A DNA stretch of 34,702 nt, from positions 1 to 34,702 of the forward strand of contig JADLGE010000042.1 in NCBI GenBank assembly GCA_020849475.1. The letters run 5' to 3'. Source of the DNA: Gammaproteobacteria bacterium. GTDB taxonomy: Bacteria; Pseudomonadota; Gammaproteobacteria; Ga0077536. The position numbers and the translations under genes are program-made. Positions within the stretch are counted from its first letter, which is position 1; each line of letters begins with the position of its first letter. Below are positions 24,102 to 34,574 of the stretch, piece after piece. The notes under the pieces were generated by a model. The model was not told where the DNA came from and did not search any database. It saw only the letters and a list, made by a program, of their open reading frames with translations.

Positions 24102-25445
24102 TCACCGGCGCCCGTAACCCTTGAGGTTCGCCTTCTTCATCAGCCCCTCATATTGGTGCGACATCAGATGCGCCTGCACCTGAGCCATGAAGTCCATTAC
24201 CACCACCACAATGATCAAAAGGGAGGTGCCGCCGAAATAAAACGGAACGTGCAACTCCAGAATGAGAAACTCCGGCAGCAAACAGACCAGTGTGATGTAG
24301 ATCGCACCCGCCACTGTCAGCCGCGTCATCACCCCGTCGATATACCGCGCGGTCTGCTCGCCCGGCCGTATGCCGGGAATGAACGCACCGGATTTCTTGA
24401 GGTTGTCCGCCATCTCCTTGGGATTGAACACCAAGGCGGTGTAGAAAAACGAAAAGAACACGATCGCTGCGGCGTACAACATCACATACAACGGCTGCCC
24501 GGGAGACAGGGTGCTGCTGATATCGCGCAACCAGTCCATGCCTTCAGCATTCGCAAACCAGCCGGCAATTGTAGCCGGAAAAAGGATAATGCTCGAAGCA
24601 AAAATTGGCGGGATCACGCCCGACATATTGAGCTTGAGCGGCAGATTGGTCGACTGACCGCCGTAGGTCTGGCGTCCGCGCTGCTGTTTTGCGTAATTGA
24701 CCGTTATCCTGCGCTGCGCCCGCTCAACAAATACCACCAAGCCGGTGACCGCGGTCGCCAGAACGAACAACCCAAGCACCACCAGCAGCGACAGTTCCCC
24801 TGTCCGCGAAAGCTCAAGCGTGCCCGCAATGGCATGCGGCAGGCCGGCGACGATGCCTGAAAATATGATCATCGAGATGCCATTGCCGATGCCACGCTCC
24901 GTGACCTGCTCACCCAGCCACATCAGAAACAGTGTGCCGGTCACGAGTGTCGCCACGCAGGTGATCTTGAAGGCAATACCGGGCGAAATCACCAGGTGCA
25001 TGCCAGCAACCGTCTGCTGCTCCAGCATGATCGATACGCCGGTGGCTTGGAACACAGCCAGCAGGACCGTGAAGTAACGCGTGTACTGCGTAATCTTCCT
25101 GCGACCTGACTCGCCTTCCTTCTTGAGCTGTTCGAGTCGCGGGCTGACAACGGTCATCAGCTGCAAAATGATCGACGCCGAGATGTACGGCATGATCCCT
25201 AGCGCGACCACCGAGAAGCGCTTCAGGGCGCCACCCGAGAACATGTTGAACATGTCGAGAATGGAACCGCTCTGCTGCTCGAACAGCGCATTCAGTGCGA
25301 CCGGGTTGATGCCGGGCACGGGAATGTGCGAGCAGATGCGGAACACCAGCAAAGCTCCAAGCAGGAACAGGAAACGGCTGCGCAACTCGGTAAGCTTACC
25401 GAGACCCGCTACCCCACCTGGAAGTTTTGCCGCCGCAGTCGCCAC
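24102..25445 (-). CDS. secY: Protein translocase subunit SecY
   Basis: This 447-residue inner-membrane channel protein (E. coli 443) has ten expected membrane segments. Visible marks are [17 protein letters not shown] at the first periplasmic region, [26 protein letters not shown], and the cytoplasmic loops [16 protein letters not shown] and [23 protein letters not shown]. It forms the Sec pore with SecE and SecG. The start codon is GTG, only two bases after the rplO stop, which implies coupled translation. Confidence 0.98.
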   Translation of the reverse strand: MATAAAKLPGGVAGLGKLTELRSRFLFLLGALLVFRICSHIPVPGINPVALNALFEQQSGSILDMFNMFSGGALKRFSVVALGIMPYISASIILQLMTVVSPRLEQLKKEGESGRRKITQYTRYFTVLLAVFQATGVSIMLEQQTVAGMHLVISPGIAFKITCVATLVTGTLFLMWLGEQVTERGIGNGISMIIFSGIVAGLPHAIAGTLELSRTGELSLLVVLGLFVLATAVTGLVVFVERAQRRITVNYAKQQRGRQTYGGQSTNLPLKLNMSGVIPPIFASSIILFPATIAGWFANAEGMDWLRDISSTLSPGQPLYVMLYAAAIVFFSFFYTALVFNPKEMADNLKKSGAFIPGIRPGEQTARYIDGVMTRLTVAGAIYITLVCLLPEFLILELHVPFYFGGTSLLIIVVVVMDFMAQVQAHLMSHQYEGLMKKANLKGYGRR

Positions 25446-25447
25446 GC

Positions 25448-25882
25448 TCAGTCTTCCACTTTACCGCCAGCGGCTTCGATGGCAGCGCGTGCACCCTTGG
25501 TGACGCCCAACCCTTTGAGGTTGACCGCCTTGTCGATGCTGCCCGCAAGGATGACTTTGACCGTCTGGGTGTGATGACGCACCAGACCCGCCGCCTGCAA
25601 GGCGATGAGGTCGATGGGGTTGGCGTCGAGACCGTTCAGTTCGTGCAGGCGCACTTCATCGTTGAAGCGCAGCGCCAGCGAGCGAAAACCGAACTTCGGC
25701 AGACGGCGCTGCAACGGCATCTGGCCGCCTTCGAAGCCAACCTTGTGGTAGCCGCCCGCACGCGACTTCTGGCCCTTGTGTCCGCGGCCAGCAGTCTTGC
25801 CAAGGCCCGAACCGCCACCGCGACCGAGACGCTTGCGCGCCTTCTTGGCGCCGGCTGCCGGCTTTAATGTATTAAGACGCAT
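25448..25882 (-). CDS. rplO: 50S ribosomal protein L15
   Basis: This 144-residue protein has the same length as in E. coli. [20 protein letters not shown] and the glycine/arginine-rich [19 protein letters not shown] are diagnostic. It is a late assembly protein of the 50S subunit. It is three bases after rpmD and two before secY, as in the spc operon. Confidence 0.97.
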   Translation of the reverse strand: MRLNTLKPAAGAKKARKRLGRGGGSGLGKTAGRGHKGQKSRAGGYHKVGFEGGQMPLQRRLPKFGFRSLALRFNDEVRLHELNGLDANPIDLIALQAAGLVRHHTQTVKVILAGSIDKAVNLKGLGVTKGARAAIEAAGGKVED

Positions 25883-25885
25883 GAC

Positions 25886-26068
25886 TTACTGCTCCTGCAC
25901 CTGAACCATGTAATAGATCTTGTTGATCATGCCGCGGTTCTCAGGGGTGTCGGCTACCGAAACCGTCTGCCACATGCGACGCAGACCGAGCCCGCTCGCG
26001 CAGGCCTTGTGGTCCGGGAGCCGGCCATTGAGACTCTTGCACAGAGTCACGTTCAACTGCTTAGCCAC
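25886..26068 (-). CDS. rpmD: 50S ribosomal protein L30
   Basis: This 60-residue protein (E. coli 59) reads [20 protein letters not shown] and continues to [13 protein letters not shown]. The start is a GTG at 26068, five bases after the rpsE stop. The frame is open further upstream, but that part is only a shadow of rpsE. The conserved short chain with SLNGR and LGLRRM makes the call firm. Confidence 0.95.
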   Translation of the reverse strand: MAKQLNVTLCKSLNGRLPDHKACASGLGLRRMWQTVSVADTPENRGMINKIYYMVQVQEQ

Positions 26069-26073
26069 GTTCG

Positions 26074-26589
26074 TTACCCTCGAATCTGCTCGACCGTCAT
26101 GCCGCGCTTGGCAGCCATCTGGTCCGGCGAGGCCATGCCCTTCAGACCATTGACCGTGGCGCGCACGACATTGACAGGGTTGCTGGTGCCGATGCACTTG
26201 GCGAGCACGTTATGCACACCCAGCACTTCAAATACGGCGCGCATCGCGCCGCCCGCAATGATGCCGGTACCTTCGGAGGCCGGCTGCATGTAAACCTTGG
26301 CAGCGCCGTGCTCACCCATCAACGGGTATTGCAGGGTCGAGCCGTTCAAGGCCACGCGCGTCATGTTCTTGCGTGCGTTCTCCATCGCTTTCTGGATCGC
26401 CACCGGCACCTCACGGGCCTTGCCGCGTCCGAAACCGACACGTCCGGCGCCGTCGCCGACCACCACCAGGGCGGAGAAGCCGAAGATACGGCCGCCCTTG
26501 ACCACCTTGGCGACGCGGTTCACCGCGATCAGCTTCTCAAGGTAGCCTTCGTTATTGTCGGAGCTGTTTTGGTTGTGATTGACACTCAT
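26074..26589 (-). CDS. rpsE: 30S ribosomal protein S5
   Basis: This 171-residue protein (E. coli 167) is involved in decoding accuracy and mRNA unwinding at the entry channel. The double-stranded RNA-binding-like part is [20 protein letters not shown]. The second domain has [21 protein letters not shown] residues (here [18 protein letters not shown]) and ends GMTVEQIRG. It lies 11 bases after rplR. Confidence 0.97.
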   Translation of the reverse strand: MSVNHNQNSSDNNEGYLEKLIAVNRVAKVVKGGRIFGFSALVVVGDGAGRVGFGRGKAREVPVAIQKAMENARKNMTRVALNGSTLQYPLMGEHGAAKVYMQPASEGTGIIAGGAMRAVFEVLGVHNVLAKCIGTSNPVNVVRATVNGLKGMASPDQMAAKRGMTVEQIRG

Positions 26590-26600
26590 TATTCCAACTC

Positions 26601-26960
26601 CTAGAACTTCAGGCCGCCTTCACGCGCGGCATCGGCAAGCGCCTTGACGCGACCGTGATATTTGAAACCCGAGCGATCGAAGGCCACTTCGGCAATGCCG
26701 GCAGCCACAGCACGTTCGGCGATGAGCTTACCGATGGACACCGCAGCGGCGATGTTGCCACCGTGTACGCCACTGGCGCGGAAATCTTTTTCCACGGTCG
26801 AAGCAGTAACCAGCACCGCGTTGCCCTCGGGCGCGATGATCTGCGCGTAAATGTGACGTGGCGTGCGGTTGATGCACAAACGCACGGCGCGCAGTTCACG
26901 AATCTTGGCGCGGGCCTTGCGCGCGCGGCGCAGGCGCGATTCTTTCTTCTCACTGGCCAT
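26601..26960 (-). CDS. rplR: 50S ribosomal protein L18
   Basis: This 119-residue 5S rRNA-binding protein (E. coli 117) shows [20 protein letters not shown], the typical L18 strand pair. It ends [20 protein letters not shown] followed by EGGLKF. It anchors the central protuberance with L5. It is three bases after rplF. Confidence 0.97.
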   Translation of the reverse strand: MASEKKESRLRRARKARAKIRELRAVRLCINRTPRHIYAQIIAPEGNAVLVTASTVEKDFRASGVHGGNIAAAVSIGKLIAERAVAAGIAEVAFDRSGFKYHGRVKALADAAREGGLKF

Positions 26961-26963
26961 GGC

Positions 26964-27497
26964 TTAACTCTTCTTCGCTTCTTTCTTGACGATGACTTCG
27001 CCGCCGTAGCGAACACCCTTGCCCTTGTAAGGCTCGGGCCGGCGGTAGGCACGGATATTCGCCGCGACCTGGCCGACCTGCTGCTTGTCGACGCCCTTGA
27101 CCAGGATTTCCGTCTGGCTTGGGCACTCGATGCTGATGCCTTCCGGAATCGCGTATTCGACCGGGTGCGAATAGCCGAGTGACAGGTTGAGCTTCTGGCC
27201 CTGGACCTGAGCACGGTAACCGACACCGACGATTTCGAGCTTGCGCGTGAAGCCCGCCGAAACGCCCGTCACCATATTGTTCAACAGTGCACGCGTGGTG
27301 CCCGACAGCGCGTTCGAAGCCTGGCTCGCATTGTTGGCGGACACGTTCAGAACGCCGTCCTCCAAGGCCACCGAAACCAGGTCGTGGACCACATGATCCA
27401 TCGCACCCTTCGCACCCTTGACGCTCACCGACTGCCCCGTGATCGTTACTTCGACCCCGGACGGCAACGGAATCGGCATTTTCCCGACTCTAGACAT
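26964..27497 (-). CDS. rplF: 50S ribosomal protein L6
   Basis: This 177-residue protein has the same length as in E. coli. It starts [17 protein letters not shown] and contains the L6 signature [17 protein letters not shown] near the end. It has two duplicated domains and binds near the sarcin-ricin loop. It lies 12 bases after rpsH. Confidence 0.98.
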   Translation of the reverse strand: MSRVGKMPIPLPSGVEVTITGQSVSVKGAKGAMDHVVHDLVSVALEDGVLNVSANNASQASNALSGTTRALLNNMVTGVSAGFTRKLEIVGVGYRAQVQGQKLNLSLGYSHPVEYAIPEGISIECPSQTEILVKGVDKQQVGQVAANIRAYRRPEPYKGKGVRYGGEVIVKKEAKKS

Positions 27498-27509
27498 CTC
27501 GCTACGACC

Positions 27510-27905
27510 TTAATAAACGGAACAGATGATTTCGCCGCCGATGCCTTGCGCCCGCGCTTCGCGGTCGCTCATCAGCCCCTTGGAAGTCGACACGATGGCG
27601 ACACCAAGACCCCCAATTATGGAAGGCAACTGGTCCTTGGTTTTGTAAATGCGCAGGCCTGGCCGGCTCACGCGCCACACGCGCTCGATGACCGGCTTGC
27701 CGCGGAAGTATTTGAGCTCGATGTGCAGCTGCTTGGCCGCGCCCTCACCCTCGACCCGGTAGTCGGTGATGTAACCTTCATTCTTCAGCACTTCGGCAAT
27801 CGCGGACTTGCGCTTGGAGGCAGGCATCGCAACGTCACGCTTGGCACGGGCCTGCGCGTTGCGGATGCGAGTCAACATATCGCCGATGGGATCTTGCATG
27901 CTCAT
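27510..27905 (-). CDS. rpsH: 30S ribosomal protein S8
   Basis: This 131-residue protein (E. coli 130) starts [18 protein letters not shown], nearly identical to E. coli, and ends with the S8 signature [15 protein letters not shown] (here [20 protein letters not shown]). It binds 16S helix 21. In E. coli it represses the spc operon at a site around the rplX-rplE junction; that junction is only 15 bases here. Confidence 0.97.
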   Translation of the reverse strand: MSMQDPIGDMLTRIRNAQARAKRDVAMPASKRKSAIAEVLKNEGYITDYRVEGEGAAKQLHIELKYFRGKPVIERVWRVSRPGLRIYKTKDQLPSIIGGLGVAIVSTSKGLMSDREARAQGIGGEIICSVY

Positions 27906-27926
27906 ATCAGTACCTTCTTCGCCCGC

Positions 27927-28232
27927 TTACCAGCTCGCCTTGACCAGACCCGGCACGTGACCCTGCATCGCCAGGCGACGCAGTTCGTTTCGGCTCAGGC
28001 CAAACTTGCGGTAGTAGCCGTGAGGACGACCCGTCAGACGGCAGCGATTGCGCCCGCGCACCGGGCTCGAGTCGCGCGGCAGCTTCTGCAAACGCAGGCG
28101 CGCTTCTTCGCGGTCTTCGTACGAGCGGTCTTCGTCTTTGATGATCGTCTTCAGTTCGGCGCGCTTCTTGGCGAACTTCTTCGCAAGTTCAGTACGCTTG
28201 ACTTCACGATTGACCATGGATTTCTTAGCCAT
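27927..28232 (-). CDS. rpsN: 30S ribosomal protein S14
   Basis: This 101-residue protein is the long, zinc-free form: none of the CxxC pairs of the short form is present. [20 protein letters not shown] and the C-terminal [20 protein letters not shown] are typical of proteobacteria. It sits in the 30S head. It is ten bases after rplE. Confidence 0.97.
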   Translation of the reverse strand: MAKKSMVNREVKRTELAKKFAKKRAELKTIIKDEDRSYEDREEARLRLQKLPRDSSPVRGRNRCRLTGRPHGYYRKFGLSRNELRRLAMQGHVPGLVKASW

Positions 28233-28242
28233 GTGCCTGCCC

Positions 28243-28782
28243 TTAGGTCCTCAACGGGAAGCGGAAAGCTTCCAACAATGCCCGACCTTCTTCGTCGGTG
28301 CGGGCGGTAGTGGTAATGCAGATGTCCATGCCGCGCAGGACGTCGATTTTGTCGTAATCGATTTCCGGGAAGATGATCTGCTCTTTGATGCCCATGCTGT
28401 AGTTGCCGCGACCGTCAAACGCGCGACCGTTCAAACCACGGAAGTCGCGGATGCGGGGAATCGCGATATTGATCAGGCGATCCAGGAACTCATACATGCG
28501 CGCACGACGCAGGGTAACCTTGCAGCCGATGGGCCATTCTTCACGGATTTTGAAACCCGCGATGGACTTGCGTGCCAGGCACACCACCGGCTGCTGGCCG
28601 GAGATTGCCTTCATGTCCCCGACCGCGTGGTCGATGATCTTTTTATCGCCGACAGCTTCGCCAAGACCCATGTTCAAGGTCACCTTGGTGATGCGCGGCA
28701 CTTGCATCGCGGATTGATAGCTGAACTGATCGCGCAGCTTCTTGATCACGACGTCGCGGTAATGTTGTTCGAGTCTGGTCAT
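28243..28782 (-). CDS. rplE: 50S ribosomal protein L5
   Basis: This 179-residue protein has the same length as in E. coli. The stretches [17 protein letters not shown] and [18 protein letters not shown] mark the family, and it ends [17 protein letters not shown]. It binds 5S rRNA and contacts P-site tRNA and S13. It lies 15 bases after rplX. Confidence 0.98.
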   Translation of the reverse strand: MTRLEQHYRDVVIKKLRDQFSYQSAMQVPRITKVTLNMGLGEAVGDKKIIDHAVGDMKAISGQQPVVCLARKSIAGFKIREEWPIGCKVTLRRARMYEFLDRLINIAIPRIRDFRGLNGRAFDGRGNYSMGIKEQIIFPEIDYDKIDVLRGMDICITTTARTDEEGRALLEAFRFPLRT

Positions 28783-28797
28783 TGCAAAACTTCCCGA

Positions 28798-29115
28798 TTA
28801 CACGTCCACGACTTCGCCGTTGGACTTGAAAAACCGCACCTTGCGGCCGTCCTCCAGCACGCGGATACCCACCCGGTCAGGCTTCTGCGTCATCGGGTTG
28901 AACAGCGCCACATTCGAAATCTGAAGCGGTGCTTCCTTCTCGACGATGCCGCCGGCGATGCCCGCCTGCGGATTCGGACGCGTGTGACGCTTGACGATGT
29001 TGATGCCTTCGACGATGACGCGGTCGTCCGCGTAAACGCGCATGACGGTGCCGCGCTTGCCACGATCACGTCCGGTCAGGACGGCCACGGTGTCGCCTTT
29101 CTTAATCTTGTTCAT
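28798..29115 (-). CDS. rplX: 50S ribosomal protein L24
   Basis: This 105-residue protein (E. coli 104) has the KOW motif [24 protein letters not shown] stretch at its start (read here as [20 protein letters not shown]). It also has [20 protein letters not shown]. It initiates 50S assembly near the tunnel exit. It lies 23 bases after rplN. Confidence 0.97.
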   Translation of the reverse strand: MNKIKKGDTVAVLTGRDRGKRGTVMRVYADDRVIVEGINIVKRHTRPNPQAGIAGGIVEKEAPLQISNVALFNPMTQKPDRVGIRVLEDGRKVRFFKSNGEVVDV

Positions 29116-29138
29116 TGCTTACTCCGACCCTGTGCCGC

Positions 29139-29507
29139 TTACAGCACTTCCGGCGCCAATGACACGATGCGCATGAACTTCTCGCCGCGCAGTTCGCGGG
29201 TGACGGGCCCGAAGATACGGGTGCCCACCGGCTGTAACTGCTTGTCGAGAAGAACCGCCGCGTTGCCATCGAAGCGGATGGTTGAACCGTCGGGACGACG
29301 CACACCCTTGCGGGTACGCACCACCACGGCGTTGAACACATCGCCCTTCTTGACCTTACCGCGCGGCACCGCTTCCTTGATGCTGACTTTGATGACGTCG
29401 CCGATGTTGGCGTAGCGGCGGCGCGAACCACCCAGCACCTTGATGCACATCAGTCGGCGCGCGCCGCTGTTGTCAGCGGCGTCGAGCATGCTTTGCATCT
29501 GAATCAT
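29139..29507 (-). CDS. rplN: 50S ribosomal protein L14
   Basis: This 122-residue protein (E. coli 123) starts [20 protein letters not shown] and has the L14 signature [18 protein letters not shown]. It lies at the subunit interface and is the binding site of the silencing factor RsfS (known). It is the first gene of the spc segment, 37 bases after rpsQ, the widest gap inside the S10-to-alpha block. Confidence 0.97.
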   Translation of the reverse strand: MIQMQSMLDAADNSGARRLMCIKVLGGSRRRYANIGDVIKVSIKEAVPRGKVKKGDVFNAVVVRTRKGVRRPDGSTIRFDGNAAVLLDKQLQPVGTRIFGPVTRELRGEKFMRIVSLAPEVL

Positions 29508-29542
29508 GACTTACTCCAATCCGTATTCCGGCAGTGGCAGGG

Positions 29543-29569
29543 CATCAAACGCGCGTTGCGCGTTCGATG
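29543..29569. promoter_or_regulatory. Hairpin at the rpsQ 3' end, S10/spc junction
   Basis: CATCAAACGCG (29543-29553) pairs with CGCGTTCGATG (29559-29569) with one mismatch around the loop CGTTG. It includes the rpsQ stop codon and lies 36 bases before rplN, exactly where E. coli divides the S10 and spc operons. Read along the minus strand, no T-run follows. It could be an attenuator or processing site. Confidence 0.45.
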
Positions 29570-29811
29570 ACGCGGGCCAGGCGCCAGCTCTTGTTCTTCG
29601 ACAGCGGACGGCACTCTTCGATGGCGACGGTATCGCCCTCGTTGCACTCGTTGTTCTCGTCGTGGGCGAGCAGCTTGGTCGACTTGCGAACGAACTTGCG
29701 ATAGAGCGGATGCTCCACGCGACGCTCAATCAGTACCGAGATGGTCTTGTCCATCTTGGTGCTGGCGACCACGCCAGTCAGCGTTCTTGCGGTCTTGGTC
29801 TGTTCGCTCAT
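29545..29811 (-). CDS. rpsQ: 30S ribosomal protein S17
   Basis: This 88-residue OB-fold protein (E. coli 84) shows [20 protein letters not shown] and [20 protein letters not shown], the S17 signature. It binds the 5' domain of 16S rRNA. Its ATG overlaps the rpmC stop by four bases (ATGA). A hairpin covers its stop codon. Confidence 0.97.
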   Translation of the reverse strand: MSEQTKTARTLTGVVASTKMDKTISVLIERRVEHPLYRKFVRKSTKLLAHDENNECNEGDTVAIEECRPLSKNKSWRLARVIERATRV

Positions 29812-30017
29812 TTCACACTACCTGCGGCGACATCGCTCTTCTGCTTAATGATGGTCTTTATGCGCGCGATATCACGGCGCGTCTCGCGGATGTCCGTCGG
29901 CCGCGGCGGCTGACCGGATCCTGCCTGCATGCGCATGTTGAACTGTTTGCGACGCAGTTCCAGCAGCAATGCCGTCAACTCGGCCCCATCCTTCTCACGT
30001 AATTCGTTCGCTTTCAT
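29808..30017 (-). CDS. rpmC: 50S ribosomal protein L29
   Basis: This 69-residue helical protein (E. coli 63) reads [20 protein letters not shown] and contains [11 protein letters not shown] and [11 protein letters not shown]. It lies at the tunnel exit and is a docking site for SRP and trigger factor. The ATG at 30017 shares one base with the rplP stop (TGATG). A GTG one codon earlier is in frame but less likely, because MKAxELRE is the family start. Confidence 0.96.
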   Translation of the reverse strand: MKANELREKDGAELTALLLELRRKQFNMRMQAGSGQPPRPTDIRETRRDIARIKTIIKQKSDVAAGSVK

Positions 30018-30430
30018 CACAGCACCGTACGAATAGCAAAAGTGGTACGAACCGGCAGCTTGGCGGCCGCCAGACGCATCGCCTCGCGCGCCTGGTCTTC
30101 CGGCACGCCTTCCATCTCATAAAGCACCGTGCCCGGCTTGATCTGCGCGACCCAGTACTCGACGTTACCCTTGCCCTTGCCCTGGCGGACTTCAAGAGGC
30201 TTCTTCGAAATCGGCTTGTCGGGGAAAACGCGAATCCATACTTTCGCACCGCGCTTGACGAAGCGCGTGATGGCACGACGCGCCGCTTCGATCTGCCTTG
30301 CCGTGATACGCCCGCCAGTGGTCGCCTTGAGGGCGAACTCGCCGAAGCTCACACGGTTGCCGCGCTGCGCCAGGCCGCGGTTGCGGCCCTTCATCTGCTT
30401 GCGGAATTTTGTATTTTTTGGTTGCAGCAC
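30017..30430 (-). CDS. rplP: 50S ribosomal protein L16
   Basis: This 137-residue protein (E. coli 136) starts with a GTG, preceded by AGGAG, and reads [39 protein letters not shown] and [20 protein letters not shown] are signatures. It organises the peptidyl transferase centre and the A site. It is 30 bases after rpsC and coupled to rpmC. Confidence 0.97.
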   Translation of the reverse strand: MLQPKNTKFRKQMKGRNRGLAQRGNRVSFGEFALKATTGGRITARQIEAARRAITRFVKRGAKVWIRVFPDKPISKKPLEVRQGKGKGNVEYWVAQIKPGTVLYEMEGVPEDQAREAMRLAAAKLPVRTTFAIRTVL

Positions 30431-30460
30431 TGTCTATGCTCCTGCCGGTGGACGCCGGCC

Positions 30461-31135
<675 letters not shown>

Positions 31136-31139
31136 TTTC

Positions 31140-31478
31140 CTACTGCCCCACTTGCTCGACCCACACGGTCACATGGCACGTGCGCTTCATGATTTTGGCT
31201 GCACGCCCGCGCGCACGAGCACGCCAGCGCTTCATGGTCGCACCTTCGTCAACCATGATGGTGCTGACCTTCAGCTCATCGACATCGGCACCGTCGTTGT
31301 GCTCGGCGTTCGCAATCGCGGACTCCAGCACTTTCTTGACGAGCGCGGCGGCCTTCTTGTTGCTGAAGGTCAGAATGTTGATGGCCTTTTCTACGCGTTG
31401 GCCACGGATCTGGTCCGCCACCAGGCGCACCTTCTGCGCAGCCATACGCGCGTTTCTCAATTTAGCTACAGTCGCCAT
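31140..31478 (-). CDS. rplV: 50S ribosomal protein L22
   Basis: This 112-residue protein (E. coli 110) contains [20 protein letters not shown] and the tunnel-loop hairpin [20 protein letters not shown]. That loop lines the exit tunnel and is the site of macrolide and arrest-peptide effects (known). It lies 13 bases after rpsS. Confidence 0.97.
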   Translation of the reverse strand: MATVAKLRNARMAAQKVRLVADQIRGQRVEKAINILTFSNKKAAALVKKVLESAIANAEHNDGADVDELKVSTIMVDEGATMKRWRARARGRAAKIMKRTCHVTVWVEQVGQ

Positions 31479-31491
31479 GTCTGCTTGATCC

Positions 31492-31764
31492 TTAGCGCGC
31501 CTTCTTGTCGGCCACGTGGCCGCGGAACGAACGCGTCGGCGCGAATTCGCCGAGCTTGTGTCCGACCATGTTTTCGTTGACGTACACCGGCATGTGCTGG
31601 CGGCCGTTGTGGACGGCGATGGTCAAGCCGACCATGTCGGGCGCGACCATTGAACGGCGCGACCAAGTCTTGATCGGACGCTTGTCGTTGCGCGCGCGCG
31701 CCTCTTCCACCTTCTTCAACAGGTGGTGGTCGATGAACGGGCCTTTGCGTATGGAACGGGCCAT
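31492..31764 (-). CDS. rpsS: 30S ribosomal protein S19
   Basis: This 90-residue protein (E. coli 92) starts [20 protein letters not shown] and contains [20 protein letters not shown] and [10 protein letters not shown]. It forms the 30S head with S13. It lies 14 bases after rplB. Confidence 0.97.
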   Translation of the reverse strand: MARSIRKGPFIDHHLLKKVEEARARNDKRPIKTWSRRSMVAPDMVGLTIAVHNGRQHMPVYVNENMVGHKLGEFAPTRSFRGHVADKKAR

Positions 31765-31778
31765 AAAGCTCTCCGCGA

Positions 31779-32606
31779 CTACTTCTTGTTACGCCGACGC
31801 ACGATGAGACCATCGGTACGCTTGTTGTGGCGTGTCTTGTGACCTTTGGTCGGCGTGCCCCACGGGCTGACCGGATGACGGCCACCCGAGGTGCGGCCTT
31901 CGCCACCACCGTGCGGGTGATCGACCGGGTTCATCGCCACACCGCGAACGGTCGGGCGAACACCGCGCCAGCGCTTCGCACCGGCCTTGCCGAGCGAACG
32001 CAGTGAATGTTCCTGATTGCCGACCTCACCGATGGTGGCGCGGCATTCAATCGGCACCTTGCGCATTTCACCGGAACGCAGACGCAGAGTGGCGTAAGCA
32101 CCTTCGCGCGCCACGTACTGGATGGCGGCGCCGGCGCTGCGGCCGAGCTGCGCACCCTTGCCAGGCTTGAGTTCCACACAGTGAATCAAGGCGCCGACAG
32201 GCATGTTACGCAGCGGCAAGCAGTTGCCCGCCACGATCGGCGCATCAGCCCCTGACCGCAGCTTGCTTCCAGCCTTCACGCCCTTCGGCGCAATGATGTA
32301 ACGACGTTCGCCGTCTTCGTACAGCACGAGCGCAATGTGCGCCGAGCGATTCGGATCGTATTCCAGACGCTCGACCACGGCGTTGATGCCGTCCTTGTCG
32401 CGACGGAAATCGATCACTCGGTAGTGCTGCTTGTGACCGCCGCCACGGTGACGCACCGTGATGCGCCCCTGGTTGTTGCGACCGGAGTTGCGCGACTGCG
32501 GCTCCAGCAGCGGCGCATGCGGCGCGCCCTTGTGCAGGTCAGGCGTGGCAACTCGCACCACGCTGCGGCGACCGGGTGAGGTCGGTTTCGCTTTGAATAA
32601 CGCCAT
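31779..32606 (-). CDS. rplB: 50S ribosomal protein L2
   Basis: This 275-residue protein (E. coli 273) includes [20 protein letters not shown] and the signature [20 protein letters not shown], whose histidine lies near the peptidyl transferase centre. It supports subunit association. It is 17 bases after rplW. Confidence 0.98.
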   Translation of the reverse strand: MALFKAKPTSPGRRSVVRVATPDLHKGAPHAPLLEPQSRNSGRNNQGRITVRHRGGGHKQHYRVIDFRRDKDGINAVVERLEYDPNRSAHIALVLYEDGERRYIIAPKGVKAGSKLRSGADAPIVAGNCLPLRNMPVGALIHCVELKPGKGAQLGRSAGAAIQYVAREGAYATLRLRSGEMRKVPIECRATIGEVGNQEHSLRSLGKAGAKRWRGVRPTVRGVAMNPVDHPHGGGEGRTSGGRHPVSPWGTPTKGHKTRHNKRTDGLIVRRRNKK

Positions 32607-32623
32607 GGCTGTTGCTCCGCCCC

Positions 32624-32920
32624 TTATTCGCCGCCGACGAAATTGATTTCGAAGCCTTCTTTGAGCTTCACGAAGGCCTTCTTCCAGTTGCTGCGCAGGC
32701 CGGCCCGCCCCTTGAAGTTGCGGGTACGCGCATGCACGGTGGAGGTCGTCACGTGCTCGACCTCAACCTTGAACAGCTGCTCGACGGCGGCTTTGATTTC
32801 TGGCTTGGTCGCATCGTTCAAGACCTTGAACATGTACTGGCGGTGGAGGTCCGCGACGCGCGCGCCCTTCTCCGACAGTTTGGGCTCGACGAGCACCTGT
32901 AACAAACGTTCCTGATTCAT
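32624..32920 (-). CDS. rplW: 50S ribosomal protein L23
   Basis: This 98-residue protein (E. coli 100) reads [19 protein letters not shown] and ends [15 protein letters not shown] ([15 protein letters not shown] here). It is the main docking site for trigger factor and SRP at the tunnel exit. The ATG at 32920 overlaps the rplD stop by four bases. A longer in-frame extension up to 33076 is a shadow of rplD. Confidence 0.96.
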   Translation of the reverse strand: MNQERLLQVLVEPKLSEKGARVADLHRQYMFKVLNDATKPEIKAAVEQLFKVEVEHVTTSTVHARTRNFKGRAGLRSNWKKAFVKLKEGFEINFVGGE

Positions 32921-33537
32921 TTGAACATCGCCTCGAGGCCGGCCAACGCTTTCTGCGTTACCACGACCTTGTCGTAGGAAATCAGCAGCACCGGGTCTAC
33001 GGCGCTGACATCGGCCATGCCGATGTGCGGAATATTGCGCGCCGCCAAGAACAGGTTTTCCGTGATCTCGTCGCATACGATCAGCACGTCGTTGACCCCG
33101 AGCTTGTTGAGCGCGGCGATCGCCAGCTTGGTCTTCGGCTCTGCCAGCTGGAAATCATCCACCACGACGAGGCGGTCCTGACGCACCAGCTCCGAGAGTA
33201 TCGAGCGCAATGCGCTGCGATACATCTTGCGATTGACCTTCTGCGAGTAATCACGCGGGCGTGCCGCGAACGTCACGCCGCCCCCGCGCCACAATGGGCT
33301 ACGGGTGGTACCGGCGCGTGCACGGCCGGTGCCCTTCTGGCGCCACGGCTTGCGACCACCACCGGCCACGTCCGCGCGCGATTTCTGCGCCTTGGTGCCA
33401 CTACGGGCCGCATTCATGTACGCCACCACCACCTGGTGGACGAGCGGCTCGTTGAATTCGTTGCCGAACACTTCGTCCGACAACGCAACGCTGGACGCCG
33501 CTGCGCTGGATGAAATTGATTGAACTTGTAATTCCAT
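32917..33537 (-). CDS. rplD: 50S ribosomal protein L4
   Basis: This 206-residue protein (E. coli 201) has the tunnel loop [20 protein letters not shown] followed by [20 protein letters not shown]. In E. coli L4 also represses the S10 operon through a leader hairpin. The leader here is only 54 bases, so that mode may not apply. It is 15 bases after rplC. Confidence 0.97.
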   Translation of the reverse strand: MELQVQSISSSAAASSVALSDEVFGNEFNEPLVHQVVVAYMNAARSGTKAQKSRADVAGGGRKPWRQKGTGRARAGTTRSPLWRGGGVTFAARPRDYSQKVNRKMYRSALRSILSELVRQDRLVVVDDFQLAEPKTKLAIAALNKLGVNDVLIVCDEITENLFLAARNIPHIGMADVSAVDPVLLISYDKVVVTQKALAGLEAMFK

Positions 33538-33552
33538 GATTGCTATTTCAGC

Positions 33553-34191
33553 TTACGCTTTGACCGCCGGGCGGATGATCACTTCGCCACCCTTGGAACC
33601 GGGCACCGCGCCTTTGATCAGCAGCAAGTTGCGGTCAGTGTCGACACGCACCACTTGAAGACTCTGCACGGTGCGCTGCTTGTCACCCATGTGACCTGCC
33701 ATTTTCTTGCCCTTGACGACGCGGCCCGGAGTCTGGCACTGGCCAATGGAGCCCGGCACGCGATGCGACACCGAGTTGCCATGGGAGGCGTCCTGCGAAC
33801 TGAAGTTGTGACGCTTGATGGTACCGGCGAAACCTTTGCCGATGCTGGTACCCGTGACGTCCACGTACTGGCCCGCTTCGAAGAAGTCGACCTTCAACTC
33901 CGCACCGACGTTCAGTTCGGGCTCGTTAGCGCCGCCCAGGCGGAACTCCCACAGTCCGCGACCAGCGCCGACGCCAGCCTTTTTGAACTCGCCGGCTAGC
34001 GCGCGATTGACGCGATTCTGCGCCTTCTCACCACACGTCACCTGGACCGCGCTGTAGCCGTCCGAGTCAGGAGTCTTCACGCGCGTCACGCGATTCGGCT
34101 CGACTTCGACGACGGTCACCGGGGTCGAGGCGCCGTCTTCCGTGAAGACTCGCGTCATGCCGCACTTGCGTCCAATCAATCCAAGGCTCAT
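33553..34191 (-). CDS. rplC: 50S ribosomal protein L3
   Basis: This 212-residue protein (E. coli 209) starts [20 protein letters not shown] and contains [20 protein letters not shown] followed by [18 protein letters not shown]. It is an assembly-initiating protein, and its loop reaches the peptidyl transferase centre. The glutamine in GQCQTPGRV is the one methylated by PrmB in E. coli. It lies 17 bases after rpsJ. Confidence 0.98.
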   Translation of the reverse strand: MSLGLIGRKCGMTRVFTEDGASTPVTVVEVEPNRVTRVKTPDSDGYSAVQVTCGEKAQNRVNRALAGEFKKAGVGAGRGLWEFRLGGANEPELNVGAELKVDFFEAGQYVDVTGTSIGKGFAGTIKRHNFSSQDASHGNSVSHRVPGSIGQCQTPGRVVKGKKMAGHMGDKQRTVQSLQVVRVDTDRNLLLIKGAVPGSKGGEVIIRPAVKA

Positions 34192-34208
34192 GCCTGCTCT
34201 CCAAACGC

Positions 34209-34520
34209 CTAGTTCAACTTGATCTGGACATCTACGCCAGCGGCGAGATCCAGCTTCATCAGTGCGTCAACCGTCTTGTCGGTCGGGTTGACGATGTCGA
34301 GCAAACGCTTGTGAGTGCGGATCTCGTATTGGTCGCGCGCGTCCTTGTTGACGTGCGGCGAGATCAGAACGGTAAAGCGTTCTTTCTTCGTGGGCAGAGG
34401 TATCGGGCCCTTCACCTGGGCGCCCGTCCGCTTGGCCGTTTCAACGATCTCCTTGGTCGACTGATCGATCAGTCGATGGTCGAACGCCTTAAGCCGGATT
34501 CTGATTACTTGCTGATTCAT
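34209..34520 (-). CDS. rpsJ: 30S ribosomal protein S10
   Basis: This 103-residue protein has the same length as in E. coli. It contains [20 protein letters not shown] and [20 protein letters not shown]. It acts in the 30S head and, as NusE, in antitermination with NusB. It is the first gene of the S10 segment and lies 54 bases after tuf. Confidence 0.98.
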   Translation of the reverse strand: MNQQVIRIRLKAFDHRLIDQSTKEIVETAKRTGAQVKGPIPLPTKKERFTVLISPHVNKDARDQYEIRTHKRLLDIVNPTDKTVDALMKLDLAAGVDVQIKLN

Positions 34521-34574
34521 CGCGTGTTCCGATGACCTTCTAATTCAAAATTGAGTAACAATTGAGTCGCGCGC
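34521..34574 (-). promoter_or_regulatory. tuf-rpsJ gap with an 8-bp direct repeat
   Basis: AATTGAGT occurs at 34549-34556 and again at 34560-34567, one helical turn apart, in the most AT-rich part of this gap. It may hold a secondary promoter for rpsJ; no good -35/-10 pair was found. The gap is too short for the long structured S10 leader of E. coli. Confidence 0.3.

Noticed and set aside
28048..29415. 455-codon plus-strand frame opposite rpsN, rplE, rplX and rplN
   Set aside because: It covers several certain ribosomal genes on the other strand and has no domain resemblance; a composition artefact.
32921..33076. Upstream extension of the rplW frame
   Set aside because: It overlaps rplD; L23 proteins start near MNQERLL, and the ATGA overlap at 32917-32920 is typical coupling.
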